From positions 81,772 through 145,771 of the forward strand of contig NZ_SSSQ01000010.1 of NCBI RefSeq assembly GCF_009469765.1: 64,000 nt of DNA. The letters run 5' to 3'. Below the pieces are notes generated by a model. That model searched no databases, had not been told where the DNA came from, and saw only the letters and a program-made list of their open reading frames with translations. This document shows positions 40,485 through 48,543 of the stretch, one piece after another; the first letter of the stretch is position 1, and each line of letters starts with the position of its first letter. The position numbers were made by a program, and so were the translations under genes. This stretch comes from Dechloromonas hortensis. Lineage in GTDB: Bacteria > Pseudomonadota > Gammaproteobacteria > Burkholderiales > Rhodocyclaceae.

Positions 40485-41180
40485 ATGGCAAAAATGATCC
40501 TTTCGATGGATGGACTGGTGCTCAAGGAAATTCAGCTGACCAAGGAGCGCCTGACCATCGGCCGAAAGCCGCACAACGATATCCAGATCGATAACCTGGC
40601 TATTTCCGGCGAGCATGCGGTGATCGTCACCATCCTCAACGATTCTTTCCTTGAGGATATGAACAGCACCAACGGCACCCTGGTCAACGGGCAGCCGATC
40701 AAGAAGCATTTCCTGCGCAACAACGATGTCGTCGAACTGGGCAAATACCGGCTCAAGTACATGGCAGAGTTGCAGGTCGGGGCCGGCACTCCCAGCGAAT
40801 ACGAGAAATCATCGGCCATCCGTTCGAGCGCCATCCGGCCGCAGGACATGCAACTGGTCGAGCATGGTACGCGCAGCAACGTGGCGCCCGCCGCTGCGCC
40901 GGCGCCGAGCGCGATGCCGGCCGCGGCGGTGCAATTGCTGAACGGTGCCAATGCCGGCAAGGAACTCGACCTGACCAAGACGCTGACCACGCTCGGCAAG
41001 CCGGGGCTGCAGGTGGCTGTCATCGCCAAGCGGCCGCACGGTTATTTCATTACCCACGTCGAAGGCTTGCAGTTTCCCATCGTCAATGGCCAGGCGCTGG
41101 ACGCCCAGGCATATCGTTTGAAAGACCATGACGTGATCGAGATTGCCGGGATCAAGATGGAGTTCTTCCTGAAGTCCTGA
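40485..41180 (+). CDS. FHA-domain phosphothreonine-binding protein
   Basis: A 231-residue protein with an N-terminal FHA domain (about 2-90). The phosphopeptide-binding residues are in LTIGRKPHNDIQI, ISGEHAV and NSTNGTLVNG. After an Ala/Pro linker, a second, degenerate FHA-like beta domain (about 145-230) ends VIEIAGIKMEFF. It is probably the reader of the kinase above, recruiting a phosphorylated partner such as the adjacent cyclase (inference). Confidence 0.92.
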   Translation: MAKMILSMDGLVLKEIQLTKERLTIGRKPHNDIQIDNLAISGEHAVIVTILNDSFLEDMNSTNGTLVNGQPIKKHFLRNNDVVELGKYRLKYMAELQVGAGTPSEYEKSSAIRSSAIRPQDMQLVEHGTRSNVAPAAAPAPSAMPAAAVQLLNGANAGKELDLTKTLTTLGKPGLQVAVIAKRPHGYFITHVEGLQFPIVNGQALDAQAYRLKDHDVIEIAGIKMEFFLKS

Positions 41181-41200
41181 GTTTTCAGCTTTTTGCTGCC

Positions 41201-43411
41201 GTGAAAAGACAGCTGATCCGCTTCATTCTCGGCGCCTTATGTCTGATTCTGCTGCTCGGTCATGCCGGGGGCGTCTGGCAGATTCCCTTCGTCAGTGCCC
41301 TGGATGCGTATCTGTACGATGCGCGCCTGCGCTTGACGATGCCGAAGACGCTCGACGAGCGTATTGTCATCGTCGATATCGACGAAAAAAGTCTGGCCGA
41401 AGTCGGGCGTTGGCCGTGGGGGCGCAACGTACTGGCCGAACTCGTCCGTCGACTGACCGACGACTATCAGGTAGCTGTGGTCGGTTTCGACGTCGTTTTC
41501 GCCGAGCCGGACGAAAGCTCCGGACTCAAGGTGCTCGAAGCGCTCGGTCGGCAGCAACTGAAAAACGAGCCGTCCTTTCAGCGCAGCCTGGCCGCTTTGC
41601 GCCGCTCGCTCGACTACGACCAGCTGTTTGCCGAGACATTGCGTGGGCGGCCGGTGGTCCTCGGCTATTATTTTTCCGGGCTGGAGCAGGCGCAGCAAAC
41701 GGGAGCCTTGCCGCCGCCCGTTTTCCCGGCGGCGACGCTGGCCGGGCGCCGGATTCCGCTGGTTTCCTGGCTCGGCTACGGCGCCAGTCTGCCGCTGCTG
41801 CAGAAGGCGGCCGCGGCGGGCGGGCATTTCAATCCGTTGGTCGATGTCGATGGCAGTGCACGTCGGGTGCCGCTGGTCGTTGAATTTCAGGGGCAATATT
41901 ACGAGGCGCTGGCGCTTGCCGTGCTGCGTACGTTGCTCGGGCGCAGCGAGGTGCGTCCGGGCTTACCTGACGAGAAGACCGGGATCGAATGGCTGGATGT
42001 CATTTCCGAACGCGGCAGCCTGCGTATTCCGGTCGATGAACATGCGACGGCGCTGATTCCCTACCGCGGCTATGAACGAAGCTTTCCGTACATTTCGGCG
42101 GTCGACGTGCTGCATGGGCGAGTTGCCACCGAGCAACTGGCCGGCCGCATCGTGCTGGTCGGGACGACGGCGCCGGGCTTGATGGACCTGCGGTCGACCC
42201 CGGTCGGCGCGGCATTTCCCGGCGTCGAAGCGCACGCCAACTTGATCGCCGGCATGCTGAGCGGCACCGTCAAGGACATGCCGGGCTACGTGCGCGGCCT
42301 CGATGTGCTGCAACTGCTGCTTTTCGGTGGCATGCTGACCATCCTCCTGCCCCTTCTTTCACCGTTGCGGGCGAGCTTGCTGACCATCCTCACGCTGGCG
42401 GCCTGCTTGGGCCTCAACCTGCTGCTCTGGCATTCGGCGAATCTGGTGCTGCCGCTGGCGGCGTGCATTCTCGCCATCTTGCTGCTCTACGGCCTGAACA
42501 TGTCCTGGGGTTATTTCGTCGAGTCGCGCAGCAAGCGGCAGTTCACCGAATTATTCGGCCAGTATGTGCCGCCTGAGCTGGTCGATGAGATGGCCAGGAA
42601 CCCGGGCAGCTATAACATGGAAGGCCGTAACGAACAATTGACGGTACTGTTTGCCGATATCCGCAGTTTTACCCGGATCTCGGAAGGAATGGAGCCGCGC
42701 GAGCTGAGTCGTCTGATGAATGTGTATTTCGGGGTGATGACCGAGGTCATCCGCCAGCAGCGCGGGACGCTCGACAAGTACATTGGCGATGCGATCATGG
42801 CTTTCTGGGGGGCGCCGGTCAGCGATCCGGAAAATGCTCGTCACGCGGTGTTGACCGCATTGGCCATGCAACGACAGCTACACGCGCTGGCCGAGCCTTT
42901 CAAGGCGCAGGGCTGGCCGGTGTTAAGGGCGGGAATCGGGATCAACAGCGGGGCGATGACGGTCGGCGACATGGGGTCGCCGGTTCGCAAGGCCTATACC
43001 GTGATGGGCGATGCGGTGAATCTGGCGTCGCGCCTGGAAGGCATCACCAAGGACTACGGAGTCGAGATCATTGTCGGCGAGGCGACGCAGGCGCAGATCG
43101 GCGATATTGCGTTTCGTGAACTCGACCGCGTCCAGGTGGTCGGCAAGGACATGGCGATTGCCATCTACGAACCGCTCGGCCTGACCGCCGAGTTGTCGCC
43201 TGCCGTGCGCGAGGAACTGAAGCTCTGGCAGGACGCGCTGCGCCTCTATCGTGCCCGGGAATGGGAGCAAGCCGAACTCCGGATATACAATCTGCAACAA
43301 CGCTCGCCGACCTGCCGGCTGTATGCGCTGTACGCCGAGCGCCTGGCCGGGTGGCAGGCCTGTCCCCCGGATGAGCACTGGTGCGCGGTAACCACTTTTC
43401 AGACGAAATAG
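41201..43411 (+). CDS. CHASE2-domain class III adenylate cyclase
   Basis: A 736-residue membrane cyclase similar in layout to Pseudomonas CyaB. It has a first helix (about 5-22), a periplasmic CHASE2 domain (IVIVDIDEKSLAEVGRWPWGR), transmembrane helices (about 360-440) and a cyclase domain (about 480-660). Metal-binding aspartates lie in LFADIRSF and DKYIGDAIMAFWG; the adenine-selecting Lys is in DKYIGD and a Thr sits in the YTVMGDAVNLASR segment, consistent with an adenylate rather than guanylate cyclase. GTG start without a clear ribosome binding site, 20 nt after the FHA gene. Confidence 0.92.
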   Translation: MKRQLIRFILGALCLILLLGHAGGVWQIPFVSALDAYLYDARLRLTMPKTLDERIVIVDIDEKSLAEVGRWPWGRNVLAELVRRLTDDYQVAVVGFDVVFAEPDESSGLKVLEALGRQQLKNEPSFQRSLAALRRSLDYDQLFAETLRGRPVVLGYYFSGLEQAQQTGALPPPVFPAATLAGRRIPLVSWLGYGASLPLLQKAAAAGGHFNPLVDVDGSARRVPLVVEFQGQYYEALALAVLRTLLGRSEVRPGLPDEKTGIEWLDVISERGSLRIPVDEHATALIPYRGYERSFPYISAVDVLHGRVATEQLAGRIVLVGTTAPGLMDLRSTPVGAAFPGVEAHANLIAGMLSGTVKDMPGYVRGLDVLQLLLFGGMLTILLPLLSPLRASLLTILTLAACLGLNLLLWHSANLVLPLAACILAILLLYGLNMSWGYFVESRSKRQFTELFGQYVPPELVDEMARNPGSYNMEGRNEQLTVLFADIRSFTRISEGMEPRELSRLMNVYFGVMTEVIRQQRGTLDKYIGDAIMAFWGAPVSDPENARHAVLTALAMQRQLHALAEPFKAQGWPVLRAGIGINSGAMTVGDMGSPVRKAYTVMGDAVNLASRLEGITKDYGVEIIVGEATQAQIGDIAFRELDRVQVVGKDMAIAIYEPLGLTAELSPAVREELKLWQDALRLYRAREWEQAELRIYNLQQRSPTCRLYALYAERLAGWQACPPDEHWCAVTTFQTK

Positions 43412-43413
43412 GC

Positions 43414-44181
43414 ATGAAACTCAGAGTCCTTGGTTGTAGTGGCGGTATCGGTGGCCGGCACCTGCGGACGACCTCCTTCCTGGTCGACCATGACATCCTG
43501 ATCGATGCCGGCACTGGCGTGGCCGACCTGTCGATCGGCGAACTGGCGGCGATTGACCATGTCTTCCTGACCCACGCCCACCTCGACCATATCGCCTCGC
43601 TGCCCTTGATGATCGATACCGTCGCCGACCGGCGTCGCCAGCCGCTGACGGTGTACGGTACTGCCGACGTGCTGGCCAGTTTGCGGCGCCATATCTTCAA
43701 CTGGTCGATCTGGCCGGATTTCACCGAAATTCCCGACCGGCAGCAGCCGCTGATGCGCTATCAGACGATTGCCGTGCAGCAGACAGTCAGTCTTGATGGG
43801 CGGCGCATTACCGCGCTGCCGGCCGACCATACGGTGCCGGCCGCCGGCTATTGCCTCGATTCGGGGGCCGGCAGCCTGGTTTTCTCCGGCGATACCGGGC
43901 CGTGCGCCGACTTCTGGGTGGCGGTGAACGGTATTTCGAATCTGCGGCACCTGATCATCGAGTGTGCTTTCTCCAACGGCGAAGCAGCCTTGGCCACGGC
44001 CTCCAAACATTTTTACCCCCACCTGCTGGCGGCAGAACTGCAGAAGCTGCTGCGGCCATGCGAGATCCACATCACGCACCTGAAGCCGGGCAAGATCGAG
44101 CTGACCATGGAAGAGATCGAAAGCAGCCTCGGCGACTTCAAGCCGCACATGCTGCAAAACAACCAGATTCTCGATTTTTGA
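43414..44181 (+). CDS. Metallo-beta-lactamase-fold protein, possible class II cAMP phosphodiesterase
   Basis: A 255-residue MBL-fold hydrolase. The metal motif THAHLDHIA is near residue 51-59, further ligands lie in PADHT and FSGDTGP, and the last His in ITHLKPGKIE. The pattern, with a large insert after HAHLDH and a GRHLRTTSFLVD N-terminus, resembles class II cyclic-nucleotide phosphodiesterases. Lying 2 nt after the adenylate cyclase, it is a good candidate for the enzyme that degrades cAMP. The alternative is a generic MBL hydrolase of unknown substrate. Confidence 0.8.
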   Translation: MKLRVLGCSGGIGGRHLRTTSFLVDHDILIDAGTGVADLSIGELAAIDHVFLTHAHLDHIASLPLMIDTVADRRRQPLTVYGTADVLASLRRHIFNWSIWPDFTEIPDRQQPLMRYQTIAVQQTVSLDGRRITALPADHTVPAAGYCLDSGAGSLVFSGDTGPCADFWVAVNGISNLRHLIIECAFSNGEAALATASKHFYPHLLAAELQKLLRPCEIHITHLKPGKIELTMEEIESSLGDFKPHMLQNNQILDF

Positions 44182-44224
44182 GACAGTCAGCCTCGCGCCG
44201 GCGAGGCAAGCCGGAGGAGCAAGC

Positions 44225-45811
44225 ATGGAAACGCTTGACGATCTATTCAGCCGCCTCGATCAACTCAACGATATCGGCGCTTCGCTCTCCAGTGAGCGCC
44301 AGCTCGAACGGCTACTCGAAAAAATCCTGCTCGCCGCCAAAGCCATTACCCGGGCTGACGGCGGCACGCTCTACCGGCTGTCGGAAGACGGCAAACACCT
44401 GCATTTCGAGATTGTCCGCACCGATTCGCTGCAGATCGCTTTCGGCGGCTCCGCCGCCTTGCCGGCCTCCGGCAATTTCCCGGATCTGCCGCTTTACGGC
44501 ACGGACGGTGTCGCCAACAACCGCATGGTGGCTGCCTATGCGGCGATTACCGGCAAGACGGTCAACATCGCCGATGCCTATACGGCAGCGGGATTTGACT
44601 TTTCCGGCACCCGGCAGTTCGACGAGCGTACCGGCTACCGTTCCCAATCCTTCCTGACCGTGCCGATGAAGAACCATGAAGGGGAGTTGATCGGCGTCCT
44701 GCAACTGATCAATGCCTTGTCACCGCAAACTGGCCAGACCGTAGCGTTTTCCGCCGCCGACCAGCGTCTTGCCGAGTCGCTCGCCTCCCAGGCGGCCATT
44801 GCGCTGACCAATCGCCAGCTCGTCCAGCAACTGGAAATGCTGTTCGAGTCCTTCATCAAACTGATCAATCTGGCCATCGACGATAAATCGCCCTACACCG
44901 CCGGCCATTGCCAGCGCGTTCCGGAACTGACGATGATGCTGGCGGATGCAGCCGACGCAACGACCGAAGGGCCGCTCGCCGACTTCAAGCTGACCGACAA
45001 GGATCGCTACGAGTTACGTATCGCCGCGCTGCTCCATGACTGCGGCAAGATCACTACGCCGGTGCATGTGGTCGACAAGGCGACCAAGCTGCAAACCATC
45101 TATGACCGCATTCACCTGATCGATACGCGCTTCGAGGTTATCAAGCGTGATGCGGAAGTACGCAAGTGGCGCAGCATTGCTGAGGGCAAGGAGGCCGGCG
45201 AAGCGGAGGCGATCTATCGCAATTTTTGCCAAAAATGCGATGTCGACCGCAGCATTCTCCGTCAGGCGAATATTGGCAGCGAAAAAATGAGCGATGCCGA
45301 CCTCGCCCACATTCAGCGCATTGCCGGGGAATATCGCTGGCGTGATGTCGAGGGCACGGATGCGCCCTTCCTATCCGCCGATGAACTGGAAAACCTGAGC
45401 ATCCGCACTGGCACGCTGACCGAGTCCGAGCGTGAAATCATCAACCACCACATCGTCGCCACGATCAAAATGCTGGAGCAGTTACCCTGGCCCAAACACC
45501 TGAAAAACGTCCCAGAATACGCCGGCGGCCACCACGAACGGATGGACGGCAAGGGCTACCCGCGCGGCCTGAAACGCGAAGAGATGAGCTGGCAGGCGAG
45601 GATCATGGGGATCGCCGACATCTTCGAGGCGCTGACGGCAAAGGACCGGCCGTACAAGGAGGGAATGAAATTGTCGCAGGCCCTGGGGATTCTCGAAAGC
45701 CTCAAAAATGCAAAGCATATCGATCCAGACTTGTGTGATGTGTTTGTTAAAAGTGCAATTTATCGTCGCTACGCTAATGAGTTTCTGAGCGTTGGGCAGA
45801 TCAATTCCTGA
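44225..45811 (+). CDS. GAF domain-HD-GYP-type phosphohydrolase
   Basis: A 528-residue soluble protein. A GAF sensor domain (about 20-200) is followed by an HD-GYP-type domain with LLHDCGKI near residue 270 and HHERMDGKGYPRGL near residue 436. HD-GYP proteins usually hydrolyse c-di-GMP. About 165 residues separate the two motifs, clearly more than the usual 60-70, so there is an insertion of about 100 residues with a CQKC pair. The start has GGAGGAGC upstream. The last roughly 110 nt are AT-rich compared with the rest. Confidence 0.9.
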   Translation: METLDDLFSRLDQLNDIGASLSSERQLERLLEKILLAAKAITRADGGTLYRLSEDGKHLHFEIVRTDSLQIAFGGSAALPASGNFPDLPLYGTDGVANNRMVAAYAAITGKTVNIADAYTAAGFDFSGTRQFDERTGYRSQSFLTVPMKNHEGELIGVLQLINALSPQTGQTVAFSAADQRLAESLASQAAIALTNRQLVQQLEMLFESFIKLINLAIDDKSPYTAGHCQRVPELTMMLADAADATTEGPLADFKLTDKDRYELRIAALLHDCGKITTPVHVVDKATKLQTIYDRIHLIDTRFEVIKRDAEVRKWRSIAEGKEAGEAEAIYRNFCQKCDVDRSILRQANIGSEKMSDADLAHIQRIAGEYRWRDVEGTDAPFLSADELENLSIRTGTLTESEREIINHHIVATIKMLEQLPWPKHLKNVPEYAGGHHERMDGKGYPRGLKREEMSWQARIMGIADIFEALTAKDRPYKEGMKLSQALGILESLKNAKHIDPDLCDVFVKSAIYRRYANEFLSVGQINS

Positions 45812-45826
45812 GATTGAACGAAGAAA

Positions 45827-45866
45827 AGCCACGCCCTTATGTTCAGTGGGCTCTCAGGGTGTGGCT
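45827..45866 (-). terminator. Stem-loop with a T tract on the minus strand
   Basis: AGCCACGCCC (45827-45836) pairs with GGGTGTGGCT (45857-45866) with one G-T pair and a 20-nt loop. Read on the minus strand it runs into TTTTCTT, like a terminator. No minus-strand gene ends here, so its job is unclear; it may insulate the HD-GYP gene or be a remnant. Confidence 0.4.
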
Positions 45867-45898
45867 GCTACAGATGTGCTGGACTACGTCGCTAGTGA

Positions 45899-45915
45899 GT
45901 GACAAAAAATGTCAC
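45899..45915. promoter_or_regulatory. Palindrome upstream of the pilin gene
   Basis: GTGACA (45899-45904) and TGTCAC (45910-45915) form a perfect 6-5-6 inverted repeat about 105 nt upstream of the -24/-12-like element of the pilin gene. That is a suitable place for an activator such as a PilR-type protein. The spacing between GTGA and TCAC is 9, not the 6 of a CRP site. Confidence 0.5.
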
Positions 45916-45999
45916 CGTAAGGTGGCTTTCACACCCGGAACGTATGTGTTTTTTAGGTGATATTTTCCAAGGTGCTGAATTAATTGAATATTATTTATA

Positions 46000-46015
46000 T
46001 TTTTTTTGGGGGGGG
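46000..46015 (+). repeat. T8G8 homopolymer tract in the pilin promoter region
   Basis: Eight Ts (46000-46007) followed directly by eight Gs (46008-46015), ending 3 nt before the candidate sigma54 -24 element of the pilin gene. Runs of this length can change length by slipped-strand mispairing. Confidence 0.8.
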
Positions 46016-46018
46016 AGG

Positions 46019-46034
46019 TGGCATAGATCCTGTT
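46019..46034 (+). promoter_or_regulatory. Sigma54-like promoter of the pilin gene
   Basis: TGGCATAGATCCTGTT resembles the TGGCAC-N5-TTGC consensus, with the -24 half well conserved and the -12 half only partly so. It would give a leader of about 40 nt before the ATG at 46083. Type IV pilin genes are often sigma54/PilR-dependent. Confidence 0.5.
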
Positions 46035-46082
46035 TGTGTATTGACAGCGGGCTTTACCGCCTTTCCTTAAAAGGAGTTTTCC

Positions 46083-46541
46083 ATGAAGCGCATTCAACAA
46101 GGTTTTACCCTGATCGAACTGATGATTGTCGTAGCGATCATCGGTATTCTGGCCGCTGTTGCTATTCCGTCTTACCAAGATTACATCGCTCGAGCACAAG
46201 TGACTGAAGCTGTCGGTTTGTTGTCTGGTTTTAAGACGCCTATGGCTGAGTTCTATGCAGATAAAGGACATTGGCCGACGACCCTTGGGCCAACGGGGGG
46301 CGGTACGACGGAGTCGCTTGAAGGTACGACCTCTGGTAAGTATGTAGCAAGCGTTGCGCTGACGGCTGGTGCTGGTGCGACAACTGCTGCTACCCTGACA
46401 GCAACGATGCGGCCGGCCACTGAGAGTGTTAACGGTCGGGTTGCCGGCGGTACCATCACTATGGTTTCGAACGACGGAACGACTTGGGTCTGTACGGGGG
46501 GGACTATTACCGCGACCTACCGCCCCGGTGCTTGCAAGTAA
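46083..46541 (+). CDS. pilA: Type IV major pilin (PilA-like)
   Basis: A 152-residue prepilin. The leader MKRIQQG is cut by the prepilin peptidase before the methylated Phe, followed by the classic [20 protein letters not shown] helix with Glu5. The C-terminal disulfide loop is bounded by the cysteines in WVCTGG and PGACK. The middle is unusually rich in Thr, Ser and Gly, offering possible O-glycosylation sites. AAGGAG lies 6 nt before the ATG. A strong terminator follows, so the pilin is probably expressed far more than the genes after it. Confidence 0.95.
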   Translation: MKRIQQGFTLIELMIVVAIIGILAAVAIPSYQDYIARAQVTEAVGLLSGFKTPMAEFYADKGHWPTTLGPTGGGTTESLEGTTSGKYVASVALTAGAGATTAATLTATMRPATESVNGRVAGGTITMVSNDGTTWVCTGGTITATYRPGACK

Positions 46542-46562
46542 TTTTCCTTCGAGCCTTTCCTG

Positions 46563-46590
46563 AGCCGCCCCTAATAGGGCGGCTTTTTTT
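46563..46590 (+). terminator. Rho-independent terminator after the pilin gene
   Basis: AGCCGCCC (46563-46570) pairs with GGGCGGCT (46577-46584) across CTAATA and is followed by a run of Ts to 46590. Confidence 0.94.
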
Positions 46591-46607
46591 ATTTGAGGAG
46601 TGTGTTG

Positions 46608-48542
46608 TTGTTTAGGTCTGCAAAGAACCACCGCATTTACTTGATCGGTATGGCAGTCGTTGGCGTTGTCATTGCTATCTACTTGCTGGGTTTGCCAGGA
46701 GGTTTTTTGCTTGACGACTCGGTCAACCTGCGAGGGTTGGTGCGTTTAGCTGAAGAAAAGAATCTGGCGGCGCTTGGGGCCTTTCTCTTTGCTAATCCAT
46801 CAGGTGATCTAGGGCGAATTATTCCGATGCTTTCATTTGCACTGCAAGCCCAAGCATGGCCTGGAAGTCCAGAAAGTTTCAAGTTCGTAAATATCCTACT
46901 ACATGGATTAAATGCAGGGCTGTTCTACTTGCTGGTCGAACGATTGCTCAGAAGGCAACGTGATTTCGGTGATTTTGGCAGGCAGGTGGTGGCTGGAGGG
47001 GCTGCACTGATATGGGCGCTACACCCGTTGAACGTTTCAACGGTGCTTTACGTCGTTCAGCGGATGACCGAAATGTCAGCTTTTTTTATGCTGATCGGGT
47101 TGTTGTTGTACGTTGTAGGTAGGCAGGTGCGAGAGGATGGAGGCCGACATGGACTTCCGCTAATGGTACTTGGTGTTGTCGGCGGATGCATTTTCGGTGC
47201 AGCTTGCAAGGAAAATGCACTATTGTTGCCGCTCGTAGTGATTAGCATTGAGTTCACTGTTTTCTCAAACTTTCAGCGCAGCAAAGAGTGGTATTTTTGG
47301 TTCATATCGGTTGTCTTGTTTCCATTGTTCCTAGTCTTTGGATACATTGCATGGAATTTTTCGATTTGGATTTTGCCCGGCTATGAGATTAGAAATTTTA
47401 GTCTAGCTGAGCGTTTGATGACCGAGTGTCGAGTAATTTGGACCTATCTTGGAAATTTTATATTCCCAGTGCCGTCAAGTCTCGGTTTGTATCATGATGA
47501 TTATCCGATTTCGAGAGCGTGGTTGTTGCCAATGACAACTCTGCCAGCAGCCCTCGCTCTTATGGCATCGCTGCTAATCGCTGTTTTTACTCGAAAACGC
47601 TTTCCGGGTTTTGCGTTAGCAATACTATGGTATTTAGGGAGCCAATGTCTTGAGTCTGGAGCAATTCCGCTAGAGCTATATTTTGAACACAGAAATTATT
47701 TTCCAATGCTTGGCTTGTTGCTCGGTTTGGCATGGGAGTTAGCTAGTTTTATAAAGAATAAAAAGTATCGATGGGGATCTGTGGATGGTCGGTGGCCCCT
47801 CGGAACATTCTTATTAGGCTGGTTCTCACTTCTGTTAGCGGTGCTGCTAGTAGAGTTAAAGACTTGGGCAAATCCAGATGTTTTATCCGAAGTCTGGGCA
47901 AATGAACATCCCTCTTCAATTCGGGCTCAGTCATATTTTGCCGCGCGTCTAGTTAATGGAGGGTTCATTGATGCGGCGATTAGTCGTTATGAGGAACTGC
48001 AGAAAGTAGAGCCCGGCTTTGCATTACTCTTGGCTGGTATTGATTGCCGTATGGGTAAGATATATCCGAGAGAGGAAACGTTTGCGACTTTAGAGAGGCT
48101 CAATAGCATCCACTTTTCGCGAGTTCCATTAGGAGGAATTGAGCAGTTTGTGGATTTTGCAGAAGTTGGTCGTTGCATGCCTATGGCTTCGCAACTTATA
48201 GATGTAGCAGCCCCGGCTCTTCTTGAAAACGCTGCTTTTTCGAGCCGGCATTTTCATGTGCATGTTTTAAGAGGGCGTTTGCGATTTTCTCAGAGACGAT
48301 TCGCTGAGGCTGATGTCGATTTTCTCGCGGCGTTACAATTACGTTCGGACGTTGAAGTTGCATTATTGCGCGTTAAGACAGCGTTCTTTTCAGGCAATAC
48401 CCCCAGAGCAATGAGATTGCTTCAGGAAGCCGAGCAGATTAATTCGACTAAGAAAATTTCACGCCATACATATGCACTCGATATTGAAAACTGGCGCAAT
48501 CTCTTAAACAAAAATTCAACTTCTGAATTAAACGGAAATTAA
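46608..48542 (+). CDS. Multi-pass GT-C-like glycosyltransferase, candidate pilin glycosyltransferase
   Basis: About 644 residues with some ten hydrophobic helices and a C-terminal soluble helical (TPR-like) part. GGFLLDDSVNLRGL near the N-terminus carries the acidic pair expected for a GT-C active site, and LHPLNVSTVLYVVQRMTEMSA is the loop typical of bacterial TMTC/protein O-glycosyltransferase relatives. The start is unclear: AGGAG (46596-46600) fits TTG at 46608 or 46605. Its place right after pilA parallels tfpW in some Pseudomonas aeruginosa strains, which glycosylates pilin. Assignment is by context and family resemblance. Confidence 0.7.
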   Translation: MFRSAKNHRIYLIGMAVVGVVIAIYLLGLPGGFLLDDSVNLRGLVRLAEEKNLAALGAFLFANPSGDLGRIIPMLSFALQAQAWPGSPESFKFVNILLHGLNAGLFYLLVERLLRRQRDFGDFGRQVVAGGAALIWALHPLNVSTVLYVVQRMTEMSAFFMLIGLLLYVVGRQVREDGGRHGLPLMVLGVVGGCIFGAACKENALLLPLVVISIEFTVFSNFQRSKEWYFWFISVVLFPLFLVFGYIAWNFSIWILPGYEIRNFSLAERLMTECRVIWTYLGNFIFPVPSSLGLYHDDYPISRAWLLPMTTLPAALALMASLLIAVFTRKRFPGFALAILWYLGSQCLESGAIPLELYFEHRNYFPMLGLLLGLAWELASFIKNKKYRWGSVDGRWPLGTFLLGWFSLLLAVLLVELKTWANPDVLSEVWANEHPSSIRAQSYFAARLVNGGFIDAAISRYEELQKVEPGFALLLAGIDCRMGKIYPREETFATLERLNSIHFSRVPLGGIEQFVDFAEVGRCMPMASQLIDVAAPALLENAAFSSRHFHVHVLRGRLRFSQRRFAEADVDFLAALQLRSDVEVALLRVKTAFFSGNTPRAMRLLQEAEQINSTKKISRHTYALDIENWRNLLNKNSTSELNGN

Positions 48543-48543
48543 A

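Noticed and set aside
45899..45915. CRP/Vfr binding site reading of the GTGACA-N5-TGTCAC palindrome
   Set aside because: GTGA and TCAC are 9 nt apart rather than 6, so it does not fit the CRP consensus, although an activator site is still likely.
46041..46069. Perfect -35 box TTGACA upstream of the pilin
   Set aside because: No acceptable -10 box at 16-18 nt; the start would fall in the ribosome binding site.
45912..46631. Minus-strand frame of 239 codons opposite the pilin
   Set aside because: Antisense to a certain pilin gene, spanning both its promoter and terminator.
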